A stretch of 64,000 nt of DNA from Bradyrhizobium canariense (GCF_900105125.1 NZ_LT629750.1:4429001-4493000), one strand, 5' to 3'. Shown: positions 18,404 through 27,520, counted from the first letter of the stretch. Notes: generated by a model not told the origin, from the sequence alone. Program-made: numbers and translations.

Positions 18404-19494
18404 GGGGCCTGCTCTTCGGCACCGAGAAGGACGACCTGCCCGGGACGCAGAAACTGGATGCCGGCGGTCACGACGGAGTCACCGGACGCGACACCCTCCG
18501 ACAGAACGAGCTGTTCGCCGGCGTAACGATCGATCTTGATGACCCTTGGACTGACGGTCCGGGATTTCGAATCGAACAGCCAGACAGCCGGCTCGCCGTC
18601 CCAGCGGAACAACGCGCTGCGCGGGATCACGATCGCCGGACGCGGCCTAAATGCGCCGATACCGACGACGATCGCGCCGAGCGACATTTGCGGCGGAACG
18701 CTGTCCAGTCCAACCTTCAGTTTTACCGTTCCCGACGAGGGGTCGATCGTGGGCGAGATTTCGCGCACGGTTCCGGTCACCACGACGCTCGGATCGGCCT
18801 GGAGAAATACCTGCACGTTCGGGCTTGGTGGATCGGTCAGCAGGGCTTCGAAAACGTCGAATACGGCATCGCGCGGCCCGCCTTGAGCGATCGTGAAGAC
18901 TGTCTGGCCGGCTTGAACAACCTGGCCGGTCTCGGCGTTGCGCGCCGTAATAATTCCGGCTACGCCGGCCGTGAGTTCGGCGTAGCCGAGTTGCTCCTCG
19001 GCGATACCAACGGCAGCCTTGGCCGATTCGACTGCGGCCTGCTGCGTTCGTAATCCTTGCTGCGCTTCGTCATATGTTTGGCGAGTAGTAAAGCCGGTCT
19101 TCAAGAGTTCCGTTTGCCGATCGAACGTGGCACTGGCTTGTATCAGCAGGGCTTGTGCCGAACTGAGTCCAGCCCTGGCAGAGTCAAGATTGGCTTGCTG
19201 CACCTGAGGATCAAGCCGCGCCAAGACTTGGTCTGCCGTGATGTGGTCGCCGACCTCCACGAGGCGCTGCTCGATCTTGCCGCTGATTCGAAAGGCTATG
19301 TTGGTCGAGAATCTCGGCTCCAGTGAGCCCGTCAGCGAAACCTTTGGCGCATACTGTTGCGACTTGACGAGCTTAACTACGACCTGAACGCGACGCGATT
19401 CGGAAGGCCGCGCTGGATCCGTCTCAACGGCCTGTGAATGAGCCATCGCCGGCATAGCCGCCAGAGCCAGGCCAAGTCCGAGAGCAAAACGCAA
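18400..19494 (-). CDS. RND efflux periplasmic adaptor (first adaptor)
   Basis: A membrane-fusion protein with the same order of parts as its neighbour: sandwich half (FRISGKIEQRLVEVGDHITA), helical hairpin, second sandwich half (GIITARNAETGQVVQAGQTV) and beta-barrel domain. The open frame extends far upstream to 20088, but that part reads through the interspersed repeat and is not protein-like. I prefer a TTG start at 19492-19494. It follows a GGGGA site, gives a clean signal peptide (LRFALGLGLALAAMPAMA), and yields 364 residues, close to the 363 of the sister gene. It is the first gene of the efflux operon. Confidence 0.85.
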   Translation of the reverse strand: MRFALGLGLALAAMPAMAHSQAVETDPARPSESRRVQVVVKLVKSQQYAPKVSLTGSLEPRFSTNIAFRISGKIEQRLVEVGDHITADQVLARLDPQVQQANLDSARAGLSSAQALLIQASATFDRQTELLKTGFTTRQTYDEAQQGLRTQQAAVESAKAAVGIAEEQLGYAELTAGVAGIITARNAETGQVVQAGQTVFTIAQGGPRDAVFDVFEALLTDPPSPNVQVFLQADPSVVVTGTVREISPTIDPSSGTVKLKVGLDSVPPQMSLGAIVVGIGAFRPRPAIVIPRSALFRWDGEPAVWLFDSKSRTVSPRVIKIDRYAGEQLVLSEGVASGDSVVTAGIQFLRPGQVVLLGAEEQAP

Positions 19495-19715
19495 TCGTCC
19501 CCGACACGCCTGACCGATCGTTCCGTCGGGCTCGGTCGGCTGATCGTGGCTACCGATAGCTGTGAAGCTGTGGTGAAACCGTCGACCACCGCCGATAATT
19601 TCGCCGGGGGAAAGTTGCTCTCCAACAAAATCGCCTGGTGGTGAATTGACGGTCAGAGCATTCTCCATCGGTGGCAACTCGGCTACAGCTTCGGCCATCC
19701 AAGCGTTGGCGACCT

Positions 19716-19963
19716 CTGTGCACCTAAGCGAAATGCTGAAGCGGGTCTTTTGAAATCCCACGCCTGGTATTTCAAAATCTTGCTTTTTTGAACGTGGCCT
19801 TCGACAGGACCGCGCCGCATTCCTCCGCCTCGGACGTGCAATCGCACATGCGCGCCGCGGTTTTTTACAGATTCTTGCTTTTTCCGCTCCCTTCCACGGG
19901 AAGGCGGTCTCGACCCGCAGGCCGAGTCGCAAGCGCGACCGTTGCCGGCTTGCCACCTCAGCA
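19716..19963 (+). repeat. Interspersed imperfect repeat, copy B (about 245 bp)
   Basis: This is the direct-orientation partner of 5832-6072. It lies about 220 bases upstream of the proposed efflux-operon start. It is somewhat longer than copy A because of small insertions. The rest of 19495-20206, between the pump operon and the divergent AraC gene, has nothing else I can identify, although the operators of both should be there. Confidence 0.8.
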
Positions 19964-20206
19964 ATCAAATCCAGCGATGGCTCGAACACCCGCGAGGTGT
20001 TCCCGTCCGGCAATTCCTCACCAGAACGCCGACGCTGTTCCTCGACAGGGACATCGCCGTCGCTGTACGAGCCGGGCCGGCCAAACAACCAGCAAAGGAT
20101 CGTTCTTTGAAATCTTGGTCTGGGGGCCTTCAGTTCGATGAAGAATAACTATCTACGATAGGGGCACGCGTTAGCAAGCAATGCGTTGTGCAGAGGTGGT
20201 TGTCAC

Positions 20207-21181
20207 ATGCCGAACTACTCGTCGATCGATTACGATAATATGCTTGCAGCAGGCAGGCAGGGTCTCAGTTTCTGTAGCCCCGCAGTGTCGGATTTTACGC
20301 CGCGCTACCTCGAGAGCGATGTCATGGCGCCCGTCCGGACGATCGGTGTAGGTGCGAACAGCTCTTTGAAGGCGACATTCTGGCATTCCACGGTCGAGCA
20401 ATGTGATCATAACGGCGACCCCGACTTCGTCTGCATCGCATTGAATACGGGCGGCGGACCCATCTGGCGCAACAACGAGACGATACCGAGCCAGGTTGGA
20501 TCTGTGGCCATGCAACCCTTCGAGGGAGCGCGCTGGCGATTCGAGCATCCTGTCAGCTTCGTCCAGCTATATGTGCCTTTCACTCTCCTCCAAACCGTCT
20601 CGGAGAGCATCTTCAACCGGGAGCTTGCTCACGACAAGCTGCGGATGCCGTCTGGCGTTGGAGGCGATAGACTATGCGGTGCCGCGCGGTCCGTTCGATA
20701 TGCACTATCGTTGATCGAGCCGACAAACCTCATTCTCGATAGCTGGGCGCTGATCCTGTCGGAGATCCTGGTGCGCCAGTTCTCAAGCCATAGCGACAAG
20801 CATCCTCGCACTTCATTCGGAAAGATTCCCGCTCTCGGCGTCGCACGCGTGGTTGATTATATCGAAGCCAGTATTGATCGAGATCTTGATTTGGCCTCGC
20901 TTGCAAGCGTCGCCTCAATGAGCGTCTATCATTTCGCGCGCCGGTTCAGGGAGACGATTGGTATGAGCCCTCACGCTTACGTTCTGTGCCGCCGAATTCG
21001 CCGTGCGCAAGAGATGCTTAATCGTGGCCGAAGCAGTCTCACGCAGGTGTCCGCGGCCTGCGGCTTCTCTAGTCAGGCGCACCTTACAACGGTGTTTCGC
21101 CGTAGCCTCGGCGTAACACCAGGCGAATACCGGCGGACGATATTGCATGGTCGGCTTAGGTCGTCTCTTGATGACCGATGA
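20207..21181 (+). CDS. AraC family transcriptional regulator
   Basis: A 324-residue regulator. The last 100 residues form the AraC DNA-binding domain, with first helix pair LASLASVASMSVYHFARRF and second pair LTQVSAACGFSSQAHLTTVF, ending with the LGVTPGEYRR signature. The N-terminal part resembles the cupin-like AraC_binding_2 sensor. I chose the ATG at 20207-20209, which follows GAGGTGG, over a TTG 21 bases earlier. It is divergent from the RND efflux operon, so it is the best candidate for its regulator. Confidence 0.85.
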   Translation: MPNYSSIDYDNMLAAGRQGLSFCSPAVSDFTPRYLESDVMAPVRTIGVGANSSLKATFWHSTVEQCDHNGDPDFVCIALNTGGGPIWRNNETIPSQVGSVAMQPFEGARWRFEHPVSFVQLYVPFTLLQTVSESIFNRELAHDKLRMPSGVGGDRLCGAARSVRYALSLIEPTNLILDSWALILSEILVRQFSSHSDKHPRTSFGKIPALGVARVVDYIEASIDRDLDLASLASVASMSVYHFARRFRETIGMSPHAYVLCRRIRRAQEMLNRGRSSLTQVSAACGFSSQAHLTTVFRRSLGVTPGEYRRTILHGRLRSSLDDR

Positions 21182-21498
21182 GGCTCGTTTCGATTGGACG
21201 CTGCTTGCCAATCGACAGTTGAAAGTTCTCGTCTTTGCGCGAACGGATTGTGGTCCGAGCAAATGACCGTCTCGCCTTGAAAGGCGCCCGAGACAAGTCA
21301 ATCGAAGCGCTGGACTACGCCAAGAAATCGGGCCTCGTTCCGATCTGCGGGCGCGCCCCCGACAAGATCGTGCGAATTCTGGATTCTGCGTTGGGATTCG
21401 AAATCTCGAGGGCGGCGGCCGGTAGAGGCTCGGGCCAAAGCAATCCGCGCCGGGCCGCCAAGCTCGGCCGACACGGCGCGTATGACAAAGGAGGCAAT
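21182..21498. other. Intergenic stretch between AraC and DUF4331 genes
   Basis: Frames pass through this 317-base gap in both directions but none has a recognisable domain. Only the strong AAAGGAGG ribosome site at its right end, for the DUF4331 gene, is clear. Confidence 0.4.
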
Positions 21499-22533
21499 AT
21501 GTCCCACCACCTCGATTCGCCGCTTGCCCGCCAGGATATAAGGCTCGACATCACAGACCTTTATCTGTTCCGGGGCGAGATCGGCACGGTGTTCGTGATC
21601 AATGTCTGTCACTCGATCGCCGGCCCCGTTGCCGCCCCGGGCTATCATCCCGAAGGCATGTACGAGTTCAAGATCGATCGCGACGGCGACGCCGTCGAGG
21701 ATGTGACCTATCGCATCACGTTCGACGCGCGCGACGCGCAGGGCAACCAGGCCTTTGTCCTGCGCTGCCTTCGGGGGGCGGAGGCCGCCGATCCCGCTGC
21801 CCCGGGAAGCGTCATTGCGCGAGGAACGACCGGCGCGACGGCCACCACATCCGAGGACGTGCGCATCTGGGCCGGCCAGGCCGGCGATCCGTTCTGGATA
21901 GAACCGGATGTGCTTCACGCCGTCGGTCATGCCTTCCAGGACGGCACCATAGTCGATCTCACCGGATGGGATCCGGCCCGTGCCAGGAACCTGTTCGCCG
22001 GCCACACGGTCTATTCCATCGTGCTGGAGGTGCCGGATGCCGCGCTGCTCGTGGATGCGCCCGGCCGCCGCCGGATCGGCGTCTGGGCCGTCGCGACGCT
22101 CGCCACCGATGCGGGGGGATGGCGCCCGATCAACCGGGTCGGGCTGCCGATGATCCATCCGCTGTTTACGCAGTACAACGAGGATCTCGGCAACCGGCTC
22201 AATGCCGGCTGCCCCGCCGACGACTTCGCCACCTATGGCGAAGCCGTCGCCCAAGCGATCGCCGCCATGGTGGCCGCGACCGGAACAGCCGAGAGCCCGC
22301 GCGCGTATGCCGAGATGGTGGTCCAGCGCCTCTTCCCGAACATTCTTCCCTACGTCGTCGGAACGCCGGCGGTGTTCGGCTTCGCCGAATGGAACGGCCG
22401 CTCGCTCACGGACAACGCCCCTGACGTGATGTTCTCGATCGCGGCGAACGCGCCGGTCCGGCTCGGTATCGGCAAGGAGTCCGTCACATCCAAGCCGACG
22501 TCGACCTTCCCATACGTGCCAAAACCGGCCTGA
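21499..22533 (+). CDS. DUF4331 family protein
   Basis: A 344-residue protein that opens with MSHHLDSPLARQDIRLDITD, typical of DUF4331 members, and contains the family-like segments YEFKIDRDGDAVEDVTYRI and NRVGLPMIHPLF. The ATG at 21499 follows a near-perfect AAAGGAGG site; the longer upstream frame should be ignored. There is no signal peptide, although many family members are exported. The function of DUF4331 is unknown. It is followed by a secreted esterase gene and stands downstream of the AraC gene on the same strand. Confidence 0.85.
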   Translation: MSHHLDSPLARQDIRLDITDLYLFRGEIGTVFVINVCHSIAGPVAAPGYHPEGMYEFKIDRDGDAVEDVTYRITFDARDAQGNQAFVLRCLRGAEAADPAAPGSVIARGTTGATATTSEDVRIWAGQAGDPFWIEPDVLHAVGHAFQDGTIVDLTGWDPARARNLFAGHTVYSIVLEVPDAALLVDAPGRRRIGVWAVATLATDAGGWRPINRVGLPMIHPLFTQYNEDLGNRLNAGCPADDFATYGEAVAQAIAAMVAATGTAESPRAYAEMVVQRLFPNILPYVVGTPAVFGFAEWNGRSLTDNAPDVMFSIAANAPVRLGIGKESVTSKPTSTFPYVPKPA

Positions 22534-22561
22534 GCGGCTGAACGTTCTCTGCAATTACAGA

Positions 22562-22577
22562 CTTGCTCGCGAGCAAG
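22562..22577. promoter_or_regulatory. Perfect 16-bp palindrome
   Basis: The sequence CTTGCTCGCGAGCAAG is its own reverse complement. It lies 28 bases after the DUF4331 stop and about 150 bases before the esterase start. It could be a dimer-binding operator or the stem of a weak terminator; there is no T-tract next to it. Confidence 0.3.
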
Positions 22578-22725
22578 CGAAGCCCGGTTTCTCAGGACGA
22601 GGCGCCTCCGGCCGAATTGACGTGCAAACACTAAAAATTCCTCGCCTTAATCGAAATACCGATTCCGACCGGACAGCTACATTGGCCTCGCATCGCCAAC
22701 AATGACTGTCCAGAAGGAGTCTGCA

Positions 22726-23829
22726 ATGGTTCGACTGAAGCATCTGTTGATCGGGACGTGCGTGCTGCACGCCCTGACGCCGACCAGCGCGTTTGCCCAG
22801 GATGAGGGCAAGGCCACCATCCCGTTCAAGCCGAAGGCCTGCACCGAACGCGTGACCCCGGCGACGTCGGACGTCGCCGACGATCCCGACATCGGACCCG
22901 CGGTCCGCCAATTCCTGGTCAAGCTCGACAAGAACTCTTCGCCGTTCTGGAAGCTGCCGCAGCCCAAGCCGCAGGACACTCTAACGGCGCTGCAGAACGA
23001 GACCAAGGTCGACATGTCCGGCGTGACCACGACCGAACAGTCGCTCACGGTCGACGGCCGCGACGTCAAGCTGTTCGTCATGAAGCCCGACCACGTCGAG
23101 GGGCGTCCCGGCGTAATACTCTTCTTGCACGGCGGCGTATGGATCGTCGGCAATTTCGACAACCATAAGCGTCTGGTCCGCGACATCGTCGTCGAATCCG
23201 GACAACCAGCGGTCTTCCTGCAATACAGCAGCCTGCCGGAGGCGAGATACCCGGTCCAGATGAACCAGGCCTACGCCGCCCTCGAATGGACCGCCAAGCA
23301 TGCGGAGGAGTTCGGCGCCGATCCCAGCCGCATAGCCGTCGTCGGCAATTCGGTCGGCGGCGACATGACGGCGGCGCTCACTCTGATGGCCAAGGATCGC
23401 AATGGGCCGAAGATCAGCTACCAGGCGCTGCTGTGGCCGGCGACCGATGCGGGCGTCGATACCTGCTCCTACGAGAAGTTCGCGAACGATCGCTTCCTCA
23501 CCCGCGCCTTTATGAAGTACGGCTGGGATCTCTACGCGACGACCAAGGCCGAACGGGACAATCCCTATGTCTCGCCGCTACGGGCCAGCCTCGACCACCT
23601 CAACGGACTTCCGCCCGCTCTGGTGATCACCGACGAGAACGACGTGCTGCGTGACGAAGGCGAGGCCTATGCGCATCGTCTTCAGGATGCGGGCGTACCC
23701 ACGGTCTCCACGCGCTACGACGGCACCATCCATGACTTCGGCGTGCTGAATGCGATTGCGGATCTGCCGACGACCCGGGCGGCCATCCGCCAGGTCGCGG
23801 ACGGCATCCGCAGTCACATCGGCCACTGA
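22726..23829 (+). CDS. Secreted alpha/beta hydrolase, hormone-sensitive-lipase/acetyl-hydrolase type
   Basis: A 367-residue protein with an N-terminal signal peptide (charged start, hydrophobic LLIGTCVLHALTPTSAFA, cleavage after FAQ likely), so it should be periplasmic. The HSL-family oxyanion motif is LFLHGGVW, the nucleophile elbow is GNSVGGD, the acid is in VITDENDVLRDEG and the histidine in DGTIHDFG. It would hydrolyse small acyl esters. The ATG at 22726 follows AGAAGGAG, so the earlier in-frame ATG at 22702 is less likely. It follows the DUF4331 gene. Confidence 0.9.
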   Translation: MVRLKHLLIGTCVLHALTPTSAFAQDEGKATIPFKPKACTERVTPATSDVADDPDIGPAVRQFLVKLDKNSSPFWKLPQPKPQDTLTALQNETKVDMSGVTTTEQSLTVDGRDVKLFVMKPDHVEGRPGVILFLHGGVWIVGNFDNHKRLVRDIVVESGQPAVFLQYSSLPEARYPVQMNQAYAALEWTAKHAEEFGADPSRIAVVGNSVGGDMTAALTLMAKDRNGPKISYQALLWPATDAGVDTCSYEKFANDRFLTRAFMKYGWDLYATTKAERDNPYVSPLRASLDHLNGLPPALVITDENDVLRDEGEAYAHRLQDAGVPTVSTRYDGTIHDFGVLNAIADLPTTRAAIRQVADGIRSHIGH

Positions 23830-24144
23830 GACCGCAGGATAGCAGCGCGAGGCGGATGTATCCGCTTCGCGCTTCTGATCTAACATGGACTGGGAGATCT
23901 TCACGCAGTGGTCGTCCTCTGAGTTCACCCACGCTCACGATGAGCGCGGGTATCTCCTCCCGGCGTAAAGTCGCCATTCAGTCGAGTTTCGTGTCCCATC
24001 AAAGAAAAAATATTTAGGTATTTCAATAATATAAGAGCTATCGAATAGCGATATAATTTGGTCTCGCCCCATCGCAAAGCTCTATGAGTGCCCGCTTTGC
24101 GCCCATGAGCGGCCGCTCCACAAACAGTACATTGCGACTCGGGA
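23830..24144. other. AT-rich intergenic stretch
   Basis: This 315-base gap between the esterase and the convergent integrase contains an unusually AT-rich core (about 24000-24060, with runs of A and TATT/AATA steps) compared with the GC-rich surroundings. I see no gene. Such low-GC patches are common near the ends of integrative elements. Confidence 0.5.
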
Positions 24145-25497
24145 TTATGCAGCCAAGCGACGCTCCTCTTCGCCCTCCTCCGGCTCGTCGCCTGACGCCC
24201 TTTTCAGGAAGCGGGCAAGGGTGGCCTTTCGTGAATCGCGATCCAGCGCGTAGGCGGTCTGCTTGAACTCAATGCCGTCGAGGAGCCCTTGAATGTAGCC
24301 GGAGATCGTGTCCGCAGCCATGATGAGCGCGGTGTCAAGCGTATGGATGTACTTGCTGGTCACCGAACCTTTGGCATGACCGACCAGAGCCGCGATGGTG
24401 ACCTCGGTAAAGCCGGGGTCGTTGCTCGCGAAGCTATGACGTAGGACATGCGGTGTCACATCCGACAGGGGGGAGTCCTCGAAGATGTGCTTCCAATGGC
24501 TCCGGAAGCTGCCGAACGCGTTGTCCTCACACTGACCCGGGAAAACGTATGTGCCAACATCGTCAGTACGCCGTCGCTCGAGATATTCGACGACAGGCAG
24601 CCCAATGGGACAGATGGATTCACCCTCCTTACTGTCCTCCAACCGCAGGCAGCTCGCCTCGGTATCCGCCTCCGTCCATTTCAAGCCGATCATCTCGCTT
24701 CGCCGGGAGCCGGTCGGTGCAATTTGACGGACAACGTCTACGATCATGGCGTATTTCTCCTGCTTGGCGGCCGCGCGGAGCATCCCACCCAAAATTCGAT
24801 ACTCCGCCTCTGACAGTCGACGCTTTCGCACGTTGTCCTTTGGCTTGCGGATGCCATGTGCCGGGTTGCTCTCGATGATCCCTGCCTCGACGGCGTAGGT
24901 AAGAATGCCGCCGAGAAGACCAACGGTACGCGTGGCCGTTCCAGCGCCGCCTCGGACGATGGCCTTTCCGCGCAGCTTCTTGATCTTGACCGAAACCCGC
25001 GTTTTTCCGGCCATGATGTCCTTGAGGACCTTGTTGATGTCAGTCTTCGCCAGATCCTTGACCCGCCGGATCTCTATGAGGGGAATGATGTGACGCTCGA
25101 TACGGCCAGTATCGGTGACGATCGTTGAGGCCTTCTTCGGTCGCCCTCCCTTTCCCAGGATGAGGCCGGCCTGGAGGTCGGCGAGATGGCGGGCGCACAG
25201 TTCCTTCACGGTGATCGCCTTGTGATCGAGCTGGCGATCTTCGACGGGATCATCACCCCCAGCGACGCGCCCCAATTGCACCCTTGCCTCTCGGCGTGCA
25301 GTCTCTGGTGCCCAGGCTCCGTGAAGCCCAATTGTGTATCGACGAGACCGACCTCTCGTTCGATACTGGATGACGTAGCCGCGCTTTCCAGAACTAAAAA
25401 CCCGGAGTCCAAAGCCCGGCAGTTCGTCGTCCCAGATTAGGTAGTCCTTCTCTCGGGCATCCGCCGCCTCGACAACCCTCTTCGTGATCTTGACCAT
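24145..25497 (-). CDS. Tyrosine recombinase (DUF4102-type phage/island integrase)
   Basis: A 450-residue integrase. The N-terminus is the DUF4102 arm-binding type (DELPGFGLRVFSSGKRGYVI). The catalytic set is complete: Arg265 in PTGSRRSEM, His350 and Arg353 in HVLRHSFA, His374 in LVGHAKGS and the nucleophile Tyr383 in SKYIHTLD. Length is slightly over the usual 400-420 residues because of a charged C-terminal tail. It is transcribed away from the tRNA-Arg remnant that lies 180 bases upstream of its start (25677-25722), the expected place for the attachment site. It is probably responsible for insertion of the segment that starts at 226. Confidence 0.95.
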   Translation of the reverse strand: MVKITKRVVEAADAREKDYLIWDDELPGFGLRVFSSGKRGYVIQYRTRGRSRRYTIGLHGAWAPETARREARVQLGRVAGGDDPVEDRQLDHKAITVKELCARHLADLQAGLILGKGGRPKKASTIVTDTGRIERHIIPLIEIRRVKDLAKTDINKVLKDIMAGKTRVSVKIKKLRGKAIVRGGAGTATRTVGLLGGILTYAVEAGIIESNPAHGIRKPKDNVRKRRLSEAEYRILGGMLRAAAKQEKYAMIVDVVRQIAPTGSRRSEMIGLKWTEADTEASCLRLEDSKEGESICPIGLPVVEYLERRRTDDVGTYVFPGQCEDNAFGSFRSHWKHIFEDSPLSDVTPHVLRHSFASNDPGFTEVTIAALVGHAKGSVTSKYIHTLDTALIMAADTISGYIQGLLDGIEFKQTAYALDRDSRKATLARFLKRASGDEPEEGEEERRLAA

Positions 25498-25676
25498 GAC
25501 GTTCCTTCGTTCCGGGCGCGATCTCCCAAGTAAGCAACGCGTAAGCAGGCGGGAGAAAATCGGTGCGGGTTTTCGGATAGGAAAGTCGCTGTTGTTGTCG
25601 AGAATATCCAGTTGCTTTAGGTGGATAGCGTAGCATAGCGTGCCCTATCGCATTTTTCGGATGGGTACGTTATCTT

Positions 25677-25722
25677 GCTCCGAAGGCAAAGGTCCCACGT
25701 TCGAGTCGTGTCGGGTGCACCC
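25677..25722 (+). repeat. tRNA-Arg(CCG) 3' remnant, putative attachment site next to integrase
   Basis: The sequence from GCTCCGAAGGCAAAGG to TCGTGTCGGGTGCACC matches 226-279 with only a few mismatches. The 5' strand of the anticodon stem and everything upstream of it is missing. Its orientation is the same as that of the left copy, so the two would bound an element of about 25.4 kb that carries the integrase at its right end. Confidence 0.8.
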
Positions 25723-26005
25723 CTCCATAATCTCAATGGCTTAATCAATGCGTCTGCTGTGAGTGAAATTGAGACCCACTTTAAAATTTCGTGGGGCAGT
25801 CCGGCGAGCGACCGTGACGCGATTTGCACCAGTCACTGGGGAGGGCTGCGCCTGCAGCCCAGCTCAAGTACTACGAAAAGGCCTGCAGCACGTTGGGCGA
25901 AGTTGCTCCACAGCAAAACGAAATGACCGATGCCCCCGCCTGCAGGACGACCGGTCATCGTAAAGGCTCGGTAATATCTAAGCCGATCCCGCCGTCACCC
26001 CAAGA
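25723..26005. other. Intergenic stretch between attachment site and leader-peptide gene
   Basis: No gene is supported. The three open frames here are short, mutually overlapping and lack domains. Confidence 0.4.
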
Positions 26006-26197
26006 TCAGATGGTTGGAGAGACCTGAGCGGAGCGCAAGGTTGCGTACGGCCAACTGCCGCCTGACACATCGTCCAGCGAGCTGTCGCTGAGTGCATCAG
26101 ACGTCGAGATTTGGGATGCTTTGCTCTGAGCGCTGTCCTTGAGGTTTTCGCCAGGCACGGCGTCCCCTTGATTATTCGCATCCTGCGTATTGGTCAT
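26006..26197 (-). CDS. Double-glycine leader peptide, candidate RiPP/bacteriocin precursor
   Basis: A 63-residue peptide too short for most gene finders. The ATG at 26195-26197 follows a TGGAG site. Residues 1-47 are a polar, acidic leader ending in a canonical double-glycine motif (LSDSSLDDVSGG, Gly46-Gly47). Residues 48-63 are a 16-residue core SWPYATLRSAQVSPTI, rich in Ser and Thr and without Cys. The L-x4-LD-x-VSGG pattern is typical of leaders cut by C39 peptidase-ABC exporters. No such exporter or modification enzyme is encoded nearby. The gene is preceded by an operator-like motif (26350-26371) that is also found before the adjacent two-component operon. Product class is inferred from the leader only. 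Confidence 0.6.
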   Translation of the reverse strand: MTNTQDANNQGDAVPGENLKDSAQSKASQISTSDALSDSSLDDVSGGSWPYATLRSAQVSPTI

Positions 26198-26344
26198 TTC
26201 AATCTCCAGTTTCATCAATGCCAAGCGTTATACCCGGCGTTCGAACTTTGCGCTCAACTCCCTCTTTATTTACCGTCCACTCACGCGAATGCTCGAGACG
26301 AAATTCGCCCAATGACCAAGCTTCATATCTTTATCTCCGTCGCT

Positions 26345-26728
26345 GGGCGATACGGCAGATGTCGTATTTCGTCGTCGGTGAGGGGCTAATGTCGAAAGGC
26401 CCTGCGCCGCCGCCGCAGGTGGCGGCGTGGTGTGAGATCAGCGCCGAGATACAATCTCAACCGTGGCCGGGTGATCGCCAATCTGGGGCGGCTACACATC
26501 CTTTTAGCAACCAATATTGATTGATTCCTTGCCGCCAACACAGGCCGCCACGATCGCCTCGCGCGATCCCTCGCCGGATTCTGCAATTGCACGAATTCCT
26601 CGAAGACCGTTGCTTGCTGATCTGCGGGGATGCCAGGGCCGGTATCCCAGATCTGGATTTCCACCGAAGCGCCGCGCCTGCGGCAGCCGAGCAGAACTCG
26701 GCGACCTCATCGTATGAAAAGGCTACTC
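26345..26728 (-). pseudogene. Internally deleted copy of the hybrid histidine kinase gene
   Basis: This block duplicates the 3' region of the kinase gene at 28122-29891 plus its downstream flank to about 27967. About 540 bases are missing. Codons for the N-terminal half of the ATPase domain (IWDTGPGIPADQQ, FEEFVQLQNPARD) are joined directly to the last codons of the receiver domain. The break lies at a short repeat (TCCTCGCCG / TCCCTCGCCG) present at both ends of the missing piece, so slippage deletion is likely. The 5' half, with the membrane domain and histidine, is absent. It cannot make a working kinase. Confidence 0.85.
26350..26371 (-). promoter_or_regulatory. Operator-like 22-bp motif, site 1 (leader-peptide side)
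   Basis: Read on the minus strand the site is CGAAATACG-ACAT-CTGCCGTAT. It differs from site 2 by one base and shares the nine-base halves with site 3 at 30702-30723. ATACG and CGTAT form an inverted repeat separated by eight bases. It lies 152 bases upstream of the leader-peptide start. It belongs to the duplicated block, so sites 1 and 2 are not independent. Confidence 0.6.
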
Positions 26729-26788
26729 TCGCGCTCTCAGATGATGTTCAGCCCGAAACCACTCACACCTTTCCACGAAGACCCCCTT

Positions 26789-27520
26789 CTAGATCACAAG
26801 GCAAAGTCCCGAAAACAGCAACAAGCCCAGGATAATTCGTTTGAAGGCCGATTCGTTGATCCGTCCGAACAGGACGATACCTACAGCCGTTCCAGCAGCT
26901 AAGGCGGGCAGAGAAATGCCAAAGTCGATCAAAACCTGCAGCGAGAGGCTGTGGTGCGAAAGCATGAGAGCGAGCGCGAAAAGCTGCATGACCCCGATGT
27001 AGGGTTGAACCAGGCCGCGCTGCTGAGTTTTCGGGAGACCATGGATGTCGCACCAGATCGCAGGAAGTGCGCCGGGCATCGCGGTCAACCCGCCGACCAG
27101 CCCCCCACCAAACCCTACCAGCGCGTTCCTGCTTCGGCTGTCCATCTGACGCAAGTAAGCAGCCGTTGGCCGCAACAAGGCATATGCCGCGTAAAGCGAT
27201 ACGAGCGTTCCAAAACCTAGCCTGAAAATCGCCGTATCCACATTCTGCAGGAGATAGATCGCGATCGGAATGCCTAACAGTCCACCAGCGATGAAAACGA
27301 GGCTGGTTTTCCATTGCATGCTCTTGCGTAGCGCAAACAGATTGGCCGCTTGTACGGTGATGCTGCAAGCCATCATCAATGGCACAGCTTCTATCGGCGG
27401 AAAAACGTGCAGCAGGATAGCGCCGGCGACCGCCGAGAACGCAAACCCGGAAAGGCCGGAAACGAGCGCGCCGGCAAAAACTGCCCCGCTCAGCACCAAA
27501 TAAACCGCTATGTCTGACAT
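26789..27520 (-). CDS. TauE/SafE family membrane transporter
   Basis: A 243-residue protein with about seven or eight membrane segments and the TauE/SafE N-terminal pattern (VFAGALVSGLSGFAFSAVAGAILL). The second repeat shows NALVGFGGGLVGGLTAMPGALPAIW. Members export or import small anions such as sulfite or sulfoacetate, or unidentified metabolites. It follows the small membrane-protein frame (27611-27784) by 90 bases and may be co-transcribed with it from the promoter region that holds operator-like site 2. The substrate is unknown. Confidence 0.9.
   Translation of the reverse strand: MSDIAVYLVLSGAVFAGALVSGLSGFAFSAVAGAILLHVFPPIEAVPLMMACSITVQAANLFALRKSMQWKTSLVFIAGGLLGIPIAIYLLQNVDTAIFRLGFGTLVSLYAAYALLRPTAAYLRQMDSRSRNALVGFGGGLVGGLTAMPGALPAIWCDIHGLPKTQQRGLVQPYIGVMQLFALALMLSHHSLSLQVLIDFGISLPALAAGTAVGIVLFGRINESAFKRIILGLLLFSGLCLVI

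Noticed and set aside
19495..20088. N-terminal extension of the first efflux adaptor
   Set aside because: It translates the interspersed repeat and lacks family similarity. A TTG start with signal peptide at 19494 gives the normal length.
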